Source: Streptomyces sp. PT12
GTDB lineage: Bacteria; Actinomycetota; Actinomycetes; Streptomycetales; Streptomycetaceae
Direction of reading: 5' to 3'
Assembly (NCBI RefSeq): GCF_003311645.1
Contig: NZ_QEST01000190.1
Coordinates: 1 to 55,227, forward strand
DNA: 55,227 bases
Part shown: positions 53,389-55,227 of the stretch, piece by piece
Position numbering within the stretch: the stretch's first letter is position 1
Layout: each line of letters begins with the position of its first letter
Program-made: the position numbers and the translations under genes
The notes under the pieces: model-generated
Seen by the model: the letters and a program-made list of their open reading frames with translations, nothing else
What the model was told of the DNA's origin: nothing
Databases searched by the model: none

Positions 53389-54365
53389 AAGCCCTCGGGT
53401 TCGCGCGGGGTGTACGGCTCGGAGAGGCGGGTCAACTCCTCTTCGTTCAGGGTCAGTTCGACGGAGCCTACGGCCTGGGTGAGCTGTTCGGGCTTGGTGA
53501 CGCCGACGATCGGGGCGGTCACGGGCGACTGCTGGAGGATCCAGGCCAGGGCGACCTCGGCGCGCGTGACGCCGCGCTCATCCGCGATCGCGCCCACCGC
53601 GTCGACGATCGCGCGGTCCGACTCGACGGCCTGGCGGTACATGCGCGATCCGAACGGGTCGCTCTCGCTGCGCGGCGTCGCCGTGTCCCACGGGCGCGCG
53701 AGACGCCCCCTGGCCAGCGGGCTCCACGGCAGCACGCCGATGCCCTGGTCCGCGCAGTAGGGCAGCATCTCGCGCTCCTCCTCGCGCATCAGCAGGCTGT
53801 AGTGATTCTGCATGGAGACAAAGCGCGTCCAGCCGTGCAGGTCAGCGGTGTGCTGCGCCTGCGCGAACTCCCATGTCCACATGGACGAGGCGCCGATGTA
53901 GCGCACCTTCCCCGCGCGCACCACGTCGTGAAGCGCCTCCATCGTCTCCTCGACCGGCACCTCGTGGTCGAGCCGGTGGATCTGGTAAAGGTCGATGTAG
54001 TCGGTGCCGAGGCGGCGCAGGCTCGCGTCGACCTGGGTGAGGATCGCGGCGCGCGAGAGGCCGCCGCCCTTGGGGCCTGGGCCCATGCGGCCATACACCT
54101 TGGTGGCGATGACCACCTCGTCGCGCGGGGCGAACTCGGCGAGCAGCGCGCCGGTGATCTCCTCGCTGGCGCCGAGCGAGTAGACGTTGGCCGTGTCGAA
54201 CGTCGTGACGCCCGCCTCGATCGCCGCCCGGATGAACGGGCGTGACGCATCGAGCCCCACCGCCCAGGGGTGCGTGCCGCGGGCCGGGTCGCCGAAGCCC
54301 ATGCAGCCGAGCACGATGCGCGAGACCTCGAGCCCCGAGGCCCCGAGCCGGGTGTACTTCAACAC
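53385..54365 (-). CDS. Aldo/keto reductase
   Basis: A 326-residue NADPH-dependent (beta/alpha)8 aldo/keto reductase. The catalytic set is visible: Asp and Tyr in TTFDTANVYSLGASEE, Lys in EVVIATKVYG and His in LYQIHRLDHEVP. The cofactor region includes LPWSPLARGRLAR and PIVGVTKPEQLTQAV. The sequence resembles the YghZ/Tas-type AKR subgroup that reduces varied aldehydes; the substrate is unknown. The GTG at 54365 is the likely start. It is convergent with the methyltransferase gene and overlaps it by 4 bases at the stops. Confidence 0.93.
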   Translation of the reverse strand: MLKYTRLGASGLEVSRIVLGCMGFGDPARGTHPWAVGLDASRPFIRAAIEAGVTTFDTANVYSLGASEEITGALLAEFAPRDEVVIATKVYGRMGPGPKGGGLSRAAILTQVDASLRRLGTDYIDLYQIHRLDHEVPVEETMEALHDVVRAGKVRYIGASSMWTWEFAQAQHTADLHGWTRFVSMQNHYSLLMREEEREMLPYCADQGIGVLPWSPLARGRLARPWDTATPRSESDPFGSRMYRQAVESDRAIVDAVGAIADERGVTRAEVALAWILQQSPVTAPIVGVTKPEQLTQAVGSVELTLNEEELTRLSEPYTPREPEGF

Positions 54366-54471
54366 CGCTCCTCTCGTCCCGCGGCCCGAGGGCCGCGTCA
54401 GGGGAGAACGTTAGCCCCGGCCCGTCACGCCCGTGGAGGCGGCCCCGCGGTCCTTGGGTCCTCCCGGGGCC

Positions 54472-55044
54472 TCATGCCATCACGGTGCCCGCGCCGACCG
54501 GCCGCCGCAGCAGCGCTTCGTCCAGCACCACCCGCAGCCACGGCGGGGCGGTCACCCGGGTGACCAGGTGCTGCCGCGCCATCCTCAGGCGCACCCTGCG
54601 CCCGGTCTCCTCCTCATCCGCGTCGGGATGAGCCGCCCGAACGGTGACCCGTGCGTACTCCTCCGTCTGGAACAGCCCGGGCACAACGTCACCGCGATAG
54701 ATCGACATCCGGGAGGCGGCACCCTCCAGACTGCTGAAGACGTCGAACCCCTCCGGAATCGCGTCGCCGAAGCTGTGCCACCAGCCCCGGGCCCTCGTCT
54801 CCCTCGCCAGACCCACCAGCGCCTTGGTCGTCTCCTCCGACGCGCCGTAGATCCCGCATATGGTCTGAACGTCATGGCTCCGCGTCGAGGTGAGCCCCGA
54901 CTCGATCCGCCACATCCTCGCCTCCGACCACTCCAGCTTCCTCGCCGCCAGCTTGAGCGTCAGCCGCGCATCGGTACGCAACTCCCGCAGATGCCGCCCG
55001 AGCTGGCGCCTCGGAACGGTCGACCCCGGCATCAATTCCCCCAT
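54472..55044 (-). pseudogene. XRE/DUF5753 regulator, C-terminus cut
   Basis: The N-terminal part is an XRE-type helix-turn-helix (LGRHLRELRTDARLTLKLAA, KLEWSEARMWRIESG). It is followed by the start of a DUF5753 domain (FSSLEGAASRMSIYRGDVVP, GLFQTEEYARV, WLRVVLDEALLRRPVG). The frame stops at GAGTVMA, at about 190 residues, whereas this common actinomycete family is about 280; the last 90 or so residues of DUF5753 are not found downstream in any frame. The usual DUF397 partner gene is also missing. GGAAGGAG sits before the ATG at 55044. Either a truncated, possibly still DNA-binding regulator, or a pseudogene. Confidence 0.75.
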
Positions 55045-55227
55045 CAAACTCCTTCCCTCCATCACTGTCGTCGTCGTCTCGTTGAACACCGGACATGGGT
55101 GGTGGCCCGGTACCCCGGGCGGGATTGGAGCCCCCGCCCGACGACACAGACGTCTCTCGCCGCGGCCCGTTGCACGTCAACGGGGATGATGTCGCTGTAC
55201 TACGCGCCGCGCGTACCCACTACGAGG

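Overview
The window is very GC-rich (codon third positions almost always G or C), with GTG/TTG starts, stop/start overlaps, large NRPS genes and F420-type enzymes. This points to an actinomycete, most likely Streptomyces or a close relative. No rRNA, tRNA or CRISPR array was seen.

Region 1 (1-1041): an intact IS5-family insertion sequence (58-983) with 17-bp inverted ends and a TTA target duplication. It lies next to the end of a second, similar element and just beyond the terminator of the NRPS operon.

Region 2 (1140-28805, all minus strand, transcribed from high to low coordinates): one compact, probably single-transcript hybrid NRPS/PKS operon. In transcription order: a KAS III-like acyltransferase; ACP, acyl-CoA dehydrogenase and FkbH-like protein (with a 3-hydroxyacyl-CoA dehydrogenase further down, these form a hydroxymalonyl-ACP extender set); a free-standing A-T didomain; a KS-(dead AT)-T-C-(half C) protein; the 3-hydroxyacyl-CoA dehydrogenase; NRPS C*-A-T-E-C-TE; NRPS C-A(Thr)-T-C-A-T-E-C; and MbtH. 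Several domains are degenerate or orphaned, so the line does not read as a simple collinear assembly line.

Region 3 (28850-38909): a divergent promoter region and an M23 peptidase, then a second minus-strand operon that I read as a linaridin-like RiPP cluster. Two different small precursor peptides (38715-38909 and 38394-38585) both carry the PxxxTP motif of linaridin precursors. They are followed by a membrane (HTTM-like) plus alpha/beta-hydrolase fusion (CypH-like), a small partner protein (CypL-like), a SAM methyltransferase (CypM-like), an ABC exporter (CypT-like), a CrtI-like FAD oxidoreductase and a tandem NTF2/SnoaL protein. A broken IS200/IS605-type TnpB unit sits inside this operon. 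Hairpins separate precursors from enzymes, and a perfect match to the Streptomyces Crp motif lies upstream. This is the most novel-looking part of the window.

Region 4 (39693-55044): accessory genes. These are an erythromycin-esterase-like protein, a DUF3140 protein preceded by a tandemly repeated ribosome binding site, a degenerate intergenic repeat, a stand-alone FabF-like ketosynthase, an F420-dependent oxidoreductase, a secreted protein, a His-rich copper-type protein with two CsoR-like operators, an alpha/beta hydrolase, an MpaB-like oxygenase fused to EF-hands, a secreted lipase, a methyltransferase and an aldo/keto reductase. This segment also holds several broken genes: an ATPase and an LLM oxidoreductase fused tail to tail, an internal TetR fragment, and a truncated XRE/DUF5753 regulator. 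It looks like a region eroding by deletion.
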